Shown here: in pieces, positions 11,015-22,146 of the stretch
Numbering within the stretch: position 1 is the stretch's first letter
How the letters are laid out: the number at the start of each line of letters is the position of its first letter
NCBI GenBank assembly: GCA_011009095.1
Contig: VTPC01001050.1
Span: 31,524-95,523 of the forward strand
From: Ignelater luminosus
Lineage: Eukaryota; Arthropoda; Insecta; Coleoptera; Elateridae
Length of the DNA: 64,000 nt
Reading direction: 5' to 3'
The notes under the pieces: generated by a model
Seen by the model: the letters and a program-made list of their open reading frames with translations, nothing else
The model's database searches: none
Told to the model about the DNA's origin: nothing
Program-made: the position numbers and the translations under genes

Positions 11015-11300
11015 TTGATGCCATATTAAAATAAGTCAAATAGCTTGTTAAGCTTTATTTTTTGTCTTAATCTTGCTTTGGATTTTCTGCTACTTTCCGG
11101 AAAAATACAGGTCTTTGCATTTACTACAAGAATCAACTTCACGGTCAGTTCAAAATCTTTTTTCTGCTTTTTCTTTGGCTTCAGCAAATTCAGTTGTGTA
11201 ATCTGTTTGGCTTTAACTTTCTTTTTATTATTCTTGAACTTATCAACATTAGCAGGATTGTATAATAAAAATTCAATATTATTTCAAAATTTTCTTTGAT
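11015..11300 (-). pseudogene. Lysine-rich open frame, unknown
   Basis: On the minus strand about 95 codons are open between a TGA near 11300 and a TAA near 11015. The reading includes NIEFLLYNPANVDKFKNN followed by a basic stretch (KKKVKAKQITQLNLL, PKKKQKK) and a more ordinary segment with two cysteine-containing turns. No ATG opens it. The amino-acid mixture looks more protein-like than expected from the plus-strand T-rich composition, but I do not recognise it. It may only reflect strand composition bias. Confidence 0.18.
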
Positions 11301-13071
11301 TAAATTTTAATGACGTTACTGCTTTAACTTTTGTCATTTCGCATTTTTTTATCATTTTGAAAATTGTTTGTATGTAGCTTTTAAAGTTTTGATTTAAATT
11401 CTTGTGTAATTATTTCACCTTGGTATATATACCGAGTGTATCCAAACCGTTTTTGTTTCACATAGTAATTTTAATGATAATTCTTTGTATGGTTATGCTA
11501 ATTTATGCTAATTATGTTAAGCGACTTGTAAACCTTTTTTGGACTGCCTACCTGGTTATTATTAACGTATTGATGCTTTTGTATATTTGCTTGTCCTTTT
11601 GATATTTGCAATATTGTGTATATAATTTCTTCACCTATGCACAAGGCCACTGCTGAGTTTAGTTGGGCGAAAATCAAAAATGGTCTTATTGGACTTTTTG
11701 CCTTGGCAGGAATTCTATATCCCGTTTGAGTGAAAGACGGCCGTCAGTCAGTCTAGTATTTAGGGTTTTAAAACTACTAAAATGTCTACATATTTCTAAC
11801 TACTAATGAAATAATTTGATAACTATGTAAGTTATGAAGTTATCATTTAACGAATCATGGTCTCTCATCGCATAAAATAATTTCTTTTATTATTTACTCA
11901 AGTAAAATTGTGTACTTTGTAACAAACTATTTCCATTTAATATCAATGTCAAAAATCAAATTCGCTAAGAGAGACTTATGCACTTCTGAAATGGGTTTCT
12001 AATTTCAATCTTAAAGCCTCACAAAAACGTAAAATAGATAAAAAGTTTCCATCGCTTGTTATTTCAAAGTATTACAAAAACGAGAAACTCTAAGGAAGAT
12101 TTAGATACTTTCTATTACAGAATCGATGACTTCTATAAAAAGACGTCAAGCATATGCTTTTAGTGCTCTTTGGTGATGGAAGATCCCTAAGTGGTAGAAA
12201 TTGCTGACGGAGTAAGGCTCCTCATGAGATGTTAAAAATGTTCTAAATGCTTCGAATACACAAAAGAAATTTTTGTAACTGTAACTAAAATTATTTTGAA
12301 TTTCTTAAACAATTAATTTTTGCTTTGTTTTAAAAACCAAAATGTCAACATCTGACACGGCTCATGAAATTTTCTTTTTATAAATCATAATGAAAACGTA
12401 AGAAAACGCAATTCATTTCAAAATTAAAAAAGAAAATTAATTAAGTAATTTCATTCACTGTAGAACACTTCACGACTGTAATATTCAAGAAGCCAAAGTT
12501 AAATTTCTTATGTTTTAATTACTCGAGAAGATTAAAAGCTAGGAAATTATATTACTACTAGTAAGATATAATTTTACAGAACTGACTTCTTGACTGAAAC
12601 TTATATAGAACTTTGTAAAAGTAATTTATAGGCATCTGAATCACAAAAAATAAAGCAAGACGAAATACATTCAAGAATACCCTTTCAAAACTAATCCAAT
12701 TATTTCGGTGATTGAAGTAGAGAAACCTATTCGATTACTCGGCTACCTGTCACTCTATTAGCTAAAATGAATCTGCTACTGAAGGTTAATTTAACGCTAT
12801 TGTGTCCAAGTGAAAAGGTCAGCTCATAAAATAAGGATAAAAAGTAACAAAAAATAATTTAAAAGAAATTCGATGATATGTGTGTAAATAAAACATAAAA
12901 GGGAAGTTCCATTTTATAAATGTTGTAAATAAAAATGCAAAAATATGTTTTAATTTCGGTTTTAAGAATGAAATAAGAAAAACTAACCAAGAAGAACATT
13001 TTAAAATAAGCAATAGAAGGTTGCTTTGAGAAAAATTTAAATATTTATTAGCAATGTGATGGTGTAATTCC

Positions 13072-13179
13072 TTACATTCTCAAACTAAACACCCTTTTAT
13101 TACATGGTTCACTCGGATAAGCAAGTGGGCTAGCCGCAACTGCTTGATAGGGGTCGTTAATCCACGGATGTTCAATAAT
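13072..13179 (-). pseudogene. C-terminal end of a protein kinase domain (last exon or relic)
   Basis: On the minus strand an acceptor (TTTACCTTTCTGTAG) precedes 36 codons beginning IIEHPWINDPYQAVAASPLA and ending in TAA. The HPWI motif is the conserved subdomain XI end of Ser/Thr kinases, especially CAMK-type. Just upstream, 13236-13271 is a 36-bp segment between TTTTTATAG and CAG|GTATGT reading LALDKRALSR in one frame. That would fit the D..KR.S segment that normally precedes HPWI. However, its phase does not join the HPWI frame. Either a base has been lost or this is a decayed copy. The kinase family cannot be fixed from so little. Confidence 0.4.
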
Positions 13180-13516
13180 CTACAGAAAGGTAAAAAAAGA
13201 AAATATGCGTTGTGATACCCTCCAGTTGGACATACCTGGAGAGAGCACGCTTATCAAGAGCGAGCTGAAATCTATAAAAACAAAGAAATAAACTTTATCT
13301 CTTTTAACCATAAAATATTCTTAGAAATTATATCTAATATCACTACCAAGCAAGAGAAATTAATAAATACGTAATTAGTCTTATTCTAGATTAACAAAAA
13401 TATTAATTATGAAACTCGACCTTCTTGCGTGGTATTATCTTTTTGATACTAGAAGACAAGGTCTTACCAGCTCTGATTTCTTATTGACCACTAGAAAAAT
13501 TACTCGTTTCCAAATT

Positions 13517-13930
13517 CTAGTGTTCGTTGGAATAACAAATGGCGTTCTTTACTTGTTTTTTGATATTCTTTAATCTCATTTCAAAATTATACAATTTCTG
13601 TGGTTTTTTTGTACAATCCTTAATTCTTTTATCAGTTTCAATAATGAAATAAACACAATCTTGTTGTTGGCCCAACAGGTCTGTTTGTATTTTCTTAACT
13701 TTTTTCCCCATATCTTCAATCTTATTTTGATGTTTTTGTTCTGTCTCCAGTACTTGTTTGTGCAATTTTCCACAGTCTTTCAATATTTTGCTATTCTCTT
13801 AACTCATATTGACTAACTAAGATCTCCCTGTTTTCTGTTTTAATCTCTTCAAAGTTTTGTTTATTTTATTTAATTCCTTATCTTGTTTTTTATACCGTTC
13901 TACAATTTCTTGTTCGGTTTTTCGTAGTTA
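13517..13930 (-). pseudogene. Coiled-coil protein fragment
   Basis: Minus-strand reading gives KTEQEIVERYKKQDKELNKI near 13920, a stop around 13825 and a second near 13800, then DCGKLHKQVLETEQKHQNKI, IEDMGKKVKKIQTDLL and further charged helix to a stop at 13517. The E/K/Q-rich composition with spaced leucines and isoleucines indicates a coiled coil. Two in-frame stops suggest decay, or exons joined through unrecognised introns. It lies on the same strand as the kinase fragment 340 bp away, but no link between them is shown. Confidence 0.3.
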
Positions 13931-14200
13931 CTACGTATTTTCAAAATATTTTAAACCATCCACTGACTCTTCTTTTCCTCAGTGTCGTTTCCGTCTCTGA
14001 ACACGTATCTACCACAACCTTTATCTCTGCATAATATATTTTCGGTAGGTTCATCTCACTATTTTGCTCTTTTACCTTTCTGATATTTTTTTATTTTGTT
14101 GTTTTCGCAACTAACAGTGACCTTTAATTATGTTCAGACTAAACCGTCGAGTCTCTTTAATTACATTGTCTTACTACGTTGAAGCGCCACTTACGTTATA

Positions 14201-14803
14201 TACAGGGTATCCCGTAAATGCTAATAAAGATTCAGGTAAACATCTTCTTCTATGAGTGCTTATTGCAAATCTGGAAAAAGAAAATTCCTCCTCAGCTTAG
14301 TTTTCTTGTACAACTGGTCAGAAGTTAGCATCTTTAACACTAAATAAACAAAAACCAAAAAAATCGAATCCAAACGAAGCCATTACCAATTCTACAAATG
14401 AATCTGTCGAAACAATAACTACCCTTGGTGAAGCACAGAACTGTTAGATTTTTCTTTTTGAAGATGCTGTTAAAAATTGAATTCTTACCAAAAAATAGAT
14501 ATGACAAACATGCAAGTCTTGGGTGTACTGATAAATCCACTGAACTTAGTTGCCAGCAATTCTATCAAGTTTTGATAATTTTATTTTTACAAATCATTTA
14601 TTAGCCTACTTATTTGATGTATTTCCGAATTCAATTCAATTCCTTGCAGGAGACATACTTCATTCGTTGGCATGCAACAACGTTGCCAAGTTAAATTTTT
14701 TTTTTTGGTTCGTGTGAAAAATCTAAGTACGTTGGAACATTCGCATTTTCAATTTTGACATCTTAAGAGGTTGAGGAAGGCTGCATTTACGGGACATTCT
14801 GTA
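14201..14803. mobile_element. TACAGGG-type MITE, 603 bp
   Basis: The left end TACAGGGTATCCCGTAAATG is matched by the reverse complement of the right end (TACAGAATGTCCCGTAAATG). TA lies at 14199-14200 and 14804-14805. There is no transposase frame inside. This fits a non-autonomous TA-inserting DNA transposon. Confidence 0.75.
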
Positions 14804-15297
14804 TAAACCAATTATTTCTTCCAAAGAAAACCAAATACCAAATTAGTATCTTTTTATTTTTCTTATCTTTTTTTTTTCATTTTCCAATTTTCAAAACAAG
14901 ATTCAACTGTTTGTTATAAAAAAGCTAGCATGATCTACATAGACTCAATTTGTGAACGGCAAATTCACTAGATGGCGTTAACATCAATTAGCTGATGTTC
15001 AAATATGTCGATAACTCAGGAAAAACAGATACTATTGTACTATTAAAATAAATCTAAACCAATTATCTGAATACATAAAAAGCAAATAAATATCTCTTAT
15101 TGAAGGAGAAGCACTTTTTGTTGCTGGCTATATTATTATTACTATTATTATTAAATTTACCGTACTTGGGTTTTATGATTCTGCAGCTCACTCATTGGAA
15201 TTAACATGCATTGTTAAAATATCTTGTCAATAACCTATCTAATGAACTGAATTGAATATCATCCGTTCATCTAATTTATTATTTATTTACGACTTTA

Positions 15298-15576
15298 TTG
15301 TTAAGTCAACAATGCTTTTGTACGGAGAAATGGACTTTAAGTCAGGTAGTATCAAAAAGCTTTAACTCGGGAAGGAATACTATACTTAAAGGAAGTATAG
15401 AAATTTCTGCATTGTGCATGCAGACGTCATCCATCAACAATTTGCCTCACGAAATAAAAATTAATATTGAAGATGTCTTAAACTGCTCTATCTGGAATTG
15501 CTTATGTTCATGTAAAGCAGGTATGTCGGGTTGTTGCAAACAAATAGTAGCAATATTAATCTATTTAAGCAGGTAA
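15298..15576 (+). pseudogene. SWIM-type zinc finger relic
   Basis: The open frame has no ATG start and ends at TAA 15574-15576. Its C-terminal third reads CLCSCKAGMSGCCKQIVAIL, which matches the SWIM zinc-binding pattern CxC...CxH with the final histidine replaced by glutamine. SWIM domains occur in some MULE transposases and in a group of insect transposon-derived proteins. With no start codon, the altered ligand and no flanking domain, this is best read as a fragment. Its parent cannot be named. Confidence 0.4.
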
Positions 15577-16559
15577 ATAAGACTGATATTGCTTGGGGTT
15601 TTGTTATAGTTAAGTATTTGTGTTATAAGGGAAGAAAGTGATACTTTTTTTTCCAGAGTTTCACAAAAGATTTGCAAGTAATTGTAAGATAGCTTTGGTA
15701 TCCATGGTATCCAAAACGTATCTAAGAAAGAAAAAAATAAAAATTGAACAACAAGAGGAAAAATTACTTTATCTCCCGCTCAGATACAATTGTCAACTTT
15801 CGACCATAAAATGACGGCCGAAAAGCCTACTTTGTAAGAAGGTCGACGAAAAAATAATCTTATGGTTTAAAATGTAAATTGCAAACTAACATCTGCTTTG
15901 TTATGGGTTTATCAATTCTTAAAGCAATTTGCTAAGCTTTTTGTAGCTTTGGATTTGATGGAAAACTATGCAATAAAACTTCTTTGGTACAGTATGAATT
16001 GAACATGTGACACGTTGCAGAATTTTCTAGATGCACTTTTTATTTTAATTTCTATTAAGCCATAAATCGGATTGTATAACGAGCTTTTTACATAATGCAT
16101 TAATATGGACATAACCACATTTTGTTTTCCCTGGGTTAAACGTTCTAAATTCTGCCGCGAGAAGCTACCCACTTTAATGTCTGACTATGTCTGTCTCGAA
16201 TAGCATTATCATATATTATTACATTATTAAAGTATGTTTACAAACCTAAAACAACTAAATATTGCTCAAGGAAGAACTGCGCCGGTGCATTAGCGTGCAT
16301 GTTCGGCACAATGCTCGAGAATTCAGTGGTAAGAATAACGATGTTGGAATAAACTAGTTGAATTAACAGTAATAATGCAGTGCAGTCGATTTGTCGGGCA
16401 GATACTGTACCAACTGAGCATCAGATCATGCTCGAGATTAAATATTTTCAATATGTATTTATGTCTAGTTAACAGACGTATAACCTATAGGTTATTTTAA
16501 ATATTTTTGTGTCAATGATCAATGTTGAGCCTGAACTCTGTCTAAATAGCCTATAAAAT

Positions 16560-16690
16560 ATGTCTGGAAATACAGTTGGCAGAGCATCGGCGTGGAGCGA
16601 AAAGCCGAAGGTAGTAGGTTCAAATTTTGTTCGAAGCCGAATATATCCTACACAGCACTTAAAAAAATTAAATATTAAATTTAGTAATTC
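16560..16690 (+). repeat. tRNA-derived SINE-like segment
   Basis: It contains an A-box-like AGTTGGCAGAGCATCGG, an anticodon-arm-like stem (TCGGC...GCCGA) and a B-box-like GTAGGTTCAAATTTTG in correct order and spacing, followed by an A-rich tail. The stems are not good enough for a working tRNA. A tRNA-derived SINE or tRNA pseudogene is likely. Confidence 0.45.
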
Positions 16691-18276
16691 CTTAATTCAT
16701 TAAAAAAATCTCAAAAAGTGTTATTTTTCTGATTTTATCACGACCTTATGTTGAGGACTGCATTTCATAGTTTCACTTACGACATTGTTATTTACCACGA
16801 GTTTAATTTATAACTTCAGTTGCAGAACTAATTGCTAAAAGTATTGATGGGTTAAATAATTATGCCTACTGAGATCTGATGATGCTGATGCTTACGTGTA
16901 GCAGACAGAAGGTGAATTACTCTTGTCGAATTGATTGGTGGTAATAAGTCGACTTTTGTCAATCCCAGCTTACATACCTACCTAAATCTTGGTTTTCGAA
17001 GTTTACAAATAAGGTAAGATCAGAGATTTTTTATCGTTATTTTTAAAGTTAAGACTAATAAATTCTATATCGTTTTAATCAGAATAAATTCCTGTATCTG
17101 AATATGTTGAAGTATACGTGGAGGGGAAAACTTTTAAAAAAATGTGTACTTTTATTAAATACATTTCACGTGTGTCTAAGGATTTTTGCAAGAAGTAACT
17201 TAATTCGAATTTAATAATTTTGTTCTGTATTTTTTTCGCTGACTGTACAATTTATCCATAGAATCTACAGATATAGGTCAGTCAGTTGAAATTATTATTA
17301 TTAACTGATTATGAATTGTTTCTAACCAGTTACATAATTAACCAACGACATTCTAAAAGAACAGCGACGTGACGGTAAAAGACCCTCAAGTATGCCCACA
17401 GTGCTGTGTATCTACTGGTACTGCCAAATTGGTTTGGCCATTAAAAAAGATTCCAAGTGTTATGGTTTCTAGAAAAGTCGTGTTGATGTATAAAGGCAAT
17501 ACTTACCTCGTCTTTAAAGAGAGAAAGCTAAACTCTTCTAATACTTTTCACGATACCTGAAAATCTATTCAAATAACCCCAAAAAGTACAAATTGAAGTC
17601 ATAATTAGAATAATACTAAAGTTTTATAGCATTAAAAGAAAAAGTCATAGCACTCTAATTTTCTTTCACTTTGAAAAAGAAATCCTGGCAAATTCATTGA
17701 ATTGATAGAAATCTAAGAAGCTTAAAAAGAAGCTTACCGGATTAATGAGATTTTCTTTTTAAGACATTATTTCAACAAAGGGAGATTTTAGGAAAAACTG
17801 CGAATGTGCGAAAGTAAATCCCCTATTTAAATTAGATCGGCATTTATCTAAATAAAATCGCTCTTTGCATAAAATTATAAACTGACCAAATAAATCTCAA
17901 TTACGTTGGCCGAATTAAATATTTCTCAATATATTTATTATACTGTTGGGAAAAAATGAATTTACTTGATTAATGTTCTTTCTTTTTTTATTTATTTACC
18001 CCTATTTACCCTTATGGGTATGCACATACCTTTGTGTGCATAGAATTCTCCAGATATATTTTTTCCCATTATGTGTTTTATTTCAGTTCAAGAGAAAACA
18101 TAAGAAAAAAAACAAAAATTTATATTTTGTTTTTAAATTACTTGTGTATTAGTTGTTTTTTCCAGTTAATCGCTTTTTAAATGGCAATTTCTTTTTTACA
18201 TTTTCTATATTTTTACAAATCTTCTTGTACGTTTCTTCCTTTTAATACTCTTTGCATTAAGTTTCTTTTTTAACTA

Positions 18277-18735
18277 CAGTGATACCCCTACTTACGCTAC
18301 CCCAATTTACGCGAATTCGAGGTTATGCGGTTTTTAAATCTTCTCGTCGATTCGTCTTTTGTTGATAGAAGGCTTCAGTTCAATTGAAAAGGGGTTACAA
18401 ATTTTGGAAAACATAGACTCCAACGAGGAAATTTTTTTTTTGTTTGAGAAGAAAAAAATATTTTATCCATCATACGACTTTGTTAGATTTTATGAAGTCT
18501 TCATGTCAAAATGACTTCAGTTTATGTTTTTGCAATTCATAATAATATAATTTGTTGTATTATCTAAGATTTTATTACACATTTTTCTTCTAAATTATTG
18601 TTTTCTTTAGTCTCCGGTCCCAATTAAACATAATTTGTATGTATTTATATGCAAAATTGTACCCCAATTTACGCGAATTACATTTACGCGGTTATCGCTC
18701 GGTCCCACCTATCGCGTAAATTCGGGGTATTATTG
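18277..18735. mobile_element. pogo/Tigger-like MITE, 459 bp
   Basis: Starts CAGTGATACCCCTACTTACG and ends with the inverse of CAATAATACCCCGAATTTACG. TA target duplications lie at 18275-18276 and 18736-18737. TTACGCG-rich inner ends (copies of CCCAATTTACGCGAATT near both termini, and TACGCGGTTATCGCTCGG) are characteristic of pogo-group ends. No transposase frame is present. Confidence 0.8.
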
Positions 18736-18737
18736 TA

Positions 18738-19272
18738 CTTCATTCTTCGTTTCTATAGGGATTGACTTACCATTCAAATGTTTCATTTACTTTCCAAATA
18801 CGTTTTTTATCTAACCGTATTGTTATAGACGAGTTTTTTCATCATTTTTTTCCAGAAGCATTCAACGAATTTGTACAATCGATAAAATTATGATGGTGAT
18901 TATTTATTTAGAAGTTTTTAAAGGAATTATGTCTAGGTATAAGCTAACACTTACGTCACAGAAACGTCACTTTTATGTTTATCAGTATAAAAGTCAAAGA
19001 GGTGACTGCACTTGATTACTTTATTATTGAAGACATTAATGGCGTGTTCGATTTATCAGACTTATAATAAATAATTGTATTTCAAGTTCCGGTGAATGGA
19101 AATTTCTTTGTGTTGTTTTTTCATATTTCTAACGTTTAATAATTTGATTCTTCCAATTTTAAATGTTAGCTAGAAAGTAAGTTTTATGTATGAAAAAAGC
19201 AACTGCTTACTCTATTTCTCGGTTTATGCAGAATTCATAGACCAGCCAAACTTTCTTTGATTTGTATGTATA
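18738..19272. other. anonymous AT-rich spacer
   Basis: Nothing recognised between the pogo-like MITE and the hairpin element. Confidence 0.4.
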
Positions 19273-19913
19273 TTAGGGTGGTCCTTAAAAAGTCAACTTC
19301 TGAATTTTAAGCGAATCTTCATTAAAAAAGAGATATTTTGAGTCACATTTCATTAAAAAATGTTTATATTAACCCGTGCCCCACTGACGATGAAATTTAA
19401 ATTGGATTTAACATAGGTTTTTGAGATTTTTGGCTTCGGTACGTTATAACTTTCTTAATGTTCATCAGTTTTGTCTGAAAATATTATAATTGTATAGATC
19501 TTGAGTCGCTGAGTTCAAATTTCATGTCGAAAATTTGTTTTGACTGGTTGCAGCTGACAGAATCGCTGTTTAAATGGTAAATTTTGATAAACAATTAAGA
19601 ATTTTTAGTAAAAAATTGTTTTTGTCAAAACAAATTTTCAACATGAAATTTAAACTCAGCGACTTAACATCTATACAGTTATAATATTTTCAGACAAAAT
19701 TGATGAATATTAAGAAAGTTATAACGTACCGAAGCCAAAAATGTCAGAAACCTATGTTAAATCCAATTTAAATTTCATCGTCAGTGGGGCACGGGTTAAT
19801 ATGAACATTTTTTTAATGAAATGTGACTCAAAATATCGTTTTTTAAATTAAGATTCGATTTGTGGGTTGGAACGCTTAAAATTCGGAAGTTGACTTTTTA
19901 AGGACCACCCTAA
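19273..19913. mobile_element. 641-bp foldback (hairpin) element
   Basis: The left arm (19273-19544) and right arm (19624-19913) are inverse copies over about 270 bp, separated by a 79-bp loop. Ends are TTAGGGTGGTCCTTAAAAAG and its inverse, flanked by a perfect 6-bp direct repeat TGTATA (19267-19272 and 19914-19919). The arms differ at scattered bases and small indels. No coding capacity is present. A transcript would fold into a long hairpin. The superfamily is uncertain. Confidence 0.85.
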
Positions 19914-19919
19914 TGTATA

Positions 19920-22146
19920 TACTACACTTATCGTTAAGTAATGGAAGTACCTGCTTGGCACAACTTGAATCTCGAGCTACTTGTATTGAATTCTCCATGG
20001 CCACCATTTTTATCTTTTTTAGAACCGTGTACTTGAACACTGTCAAAAAAGAAATTACAAGCCTGATAGGTTTGTGCTCGACTATATTATTCAGTACCCC
20101 CAATATCGACTGTGATTGAGAACTGCTGATCCATATAATCTAGTACTCAAAGCCAATTAGGAAACGGAGAAAGTCTTCAAATCTCAGTGAGAAAGAAGAC
20201 AAACTAGGGAAGAAGGCTAATGCAAAAACAATTCAAAGTATTGAGCTAACAGCGTTCACCGAATTGGCTAGTATAACAAGAAAACACATTCTTCATATAT
20301 TTTACTACATGACTATCAGAACTAAATTACTTTGATTAGATATCTACTCTAAAGCTAGTTTCTGCTGATTCCTGGATGGCCCTGGTGCCCATCCTCGGTT
20401 TACACTCAACTTAAAAATAGAGACAAGAGTAGCTTGCACAGAGCTGACTACCAGAAACTGAAATACTTTTGCAAGGTTAGTCGATAAAGCTTTGGTTTGC
20501 ATATTTTTATCAAGCGCACATATACTACACTACGAACTTATTATTTGAGATACATTGAAACTAAAACGAAAAGTGCTTTAGCAACCTTGATATTACTCTA
20601 GGAGCTCTTAGAAAATAATCTGATTTATAATAATATACCAAATAATTATAAGACATCTTTAATCTTTAGTTTTAATGACCTTGAAATACAGGAATATGTA
20701 GACTTTAATAAAAATCTTAACTGTTATAATCAGACTTATTATCTAGTTGATTTTCCTATGTTACCCTTCCATATTAAAAGGTTACTAGCCACTACTAATT
20801 GAAAAAAGTATTTATCAAACAGGAATAATCAGGAATACAATAATATTAATTTTAAAATATTTTTAGAGCAAAAGTGAAAAAGTATGTACTCAATGTGTAA
20901 CAAAGCCCTTAGACTTCAGATTAAAAATCAAAACTTCTAAATGAAATTCTATGGGAAAGCAAAGTTATACTTTATGCTATTTCCAAAAGGCCAAAAGTTA
21001 GTAATTTAGCCCATTATTTATGATTAAGTGCTCGACCTACCATTTGAACTTTTTAAATATACTACATACCTACATTAAATTATGAAATTTAGTTCTTAAC
21101 AAGGTATTTACAATATACCGACGCGTAGGTGAATTTAATTAAATTATAACGAGCCATCAAAAAGTAAACCCATCTGTGTAGTCTATAAATGAAAGACGTA
21201 AGTCGGTGATAGGGAATTACATGCAACTTGGATCGTTAGCAGTTATAAAAACGAGAAAAATGAAGTCAGGACAATAGTAGAAAATTTAACAGTACTGAAG
21301 TGCTAAAAGAAAAAATTTATTTATATCAGTCTGAAATAATCGAATAATGCCGAAAATATTTTAGATTTATATATGTTTGTAATCAACAGTAAAAATGTAA
21401 GAAATATCAAAAAATATAGGATGTTTCAGATGTAGAATAAATCTTTAGCGTGCTTAAAACAAATATTTTGTTTCGAGCAGATAATCAACCAATACAACTT
21501 TCCATAGTAGTTGTTAAGAGAATATTACATCATAGTATATAGATGGGTAAGTAGAACGACTCTTCAAAAATCTTTTGTTCTTTTCAAACGCCGGCCGATG
21601 ATCTTGAAGTAATGGTTGGTGGCTAATACCGATATTTCGAACAGGTGTCGCTACTCTAGTGTCAGTGGCGTGTGTAGATTTATTTATGAATTACTAGAAA
21701 GGCTACGATTGCATCTTCTGTTATTAAATTTAATTTTACCAAATTTATAATGGCATTGTATTAAATTAAAGAAAATAATGTAAATCATGCACAAATATTT
21801 AAAGAAATCAAATTTATCACAATACATTTTAGATACATTATTGTTCTTGTACTCAAAAATCTATCCTTCAATGGTTACGTTTAAATAAATCAGTAAATAA
21901 ATTGGTAGTTTTTTCATATTTATTACTTAGTAATTTATAAAAAAATTTATTTTATTACAAATGTTTCTTATAATTTAACCTAAACTACCTACTTTATGTA
22001 CATAAAAAAAACTATTAAATAAACACGAAATTTGTAAGAAAACATTAACAGAGTCAATGCAAGCACAATTTTTTTACTTTATGTAGTTGCAACATAATTA
22101 GTTAATACTACTATTATTAAAAGCTTATTAGATAAACATACCTAAA
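19920..22146. other. anonymous AT-rich sequence
   Basis: No coding frame, splice-flanked block or repeat terminus is recognised. Short ORFs here use non-ATG starts or are shadows of low-complexity sequence. Confidence 0.4.

Larger units (their letters stand above)
8981..14200. other. Long AT-rich stretch with few coding relics
   Basis: Mostly anonymous. T-rich blocks lie at about 10080-10500 and 11000-11400. A lone TACAGGGTG terminus occurs at 10710. Three weak minus-strand coding relics are listed separately. No complete element is recognised. Confidence 0.4.
14806..18276. other. AT-rich sequence with a SWIM relic and a SINE-like tRNA segment
   Basis: ATT microsatellite near 15130. Aside from the entries at 15298-15576 and 16560-16690 I see no named feature. 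Confidence 0.4.

Noticed and set aside
13400-13500. A 23-bp micro-exon between TTTTTCTAG and GTAAGACC on the minus strand
   Set aside because: Splice-like sequences of this kind occur by chance in AT-rich DNA, and the peptide does not connect to the kinase frame.
16560-16690. A functional tRNA gene
   Set aside because: A and B boxes are recognisable, but the acceptor and T stems do not pair well; a SINE or tRNA pseudogene fits better. The same applies at 36.1, 36.8, 39.3 and 40.5 kb.
19876-20103. Short minus-strand ORF overlapping the right arm of the hairpin element, and its plus-strand counterpart
   Set aside because: Spans the element boundary, has no motif, and both strands are equally open.
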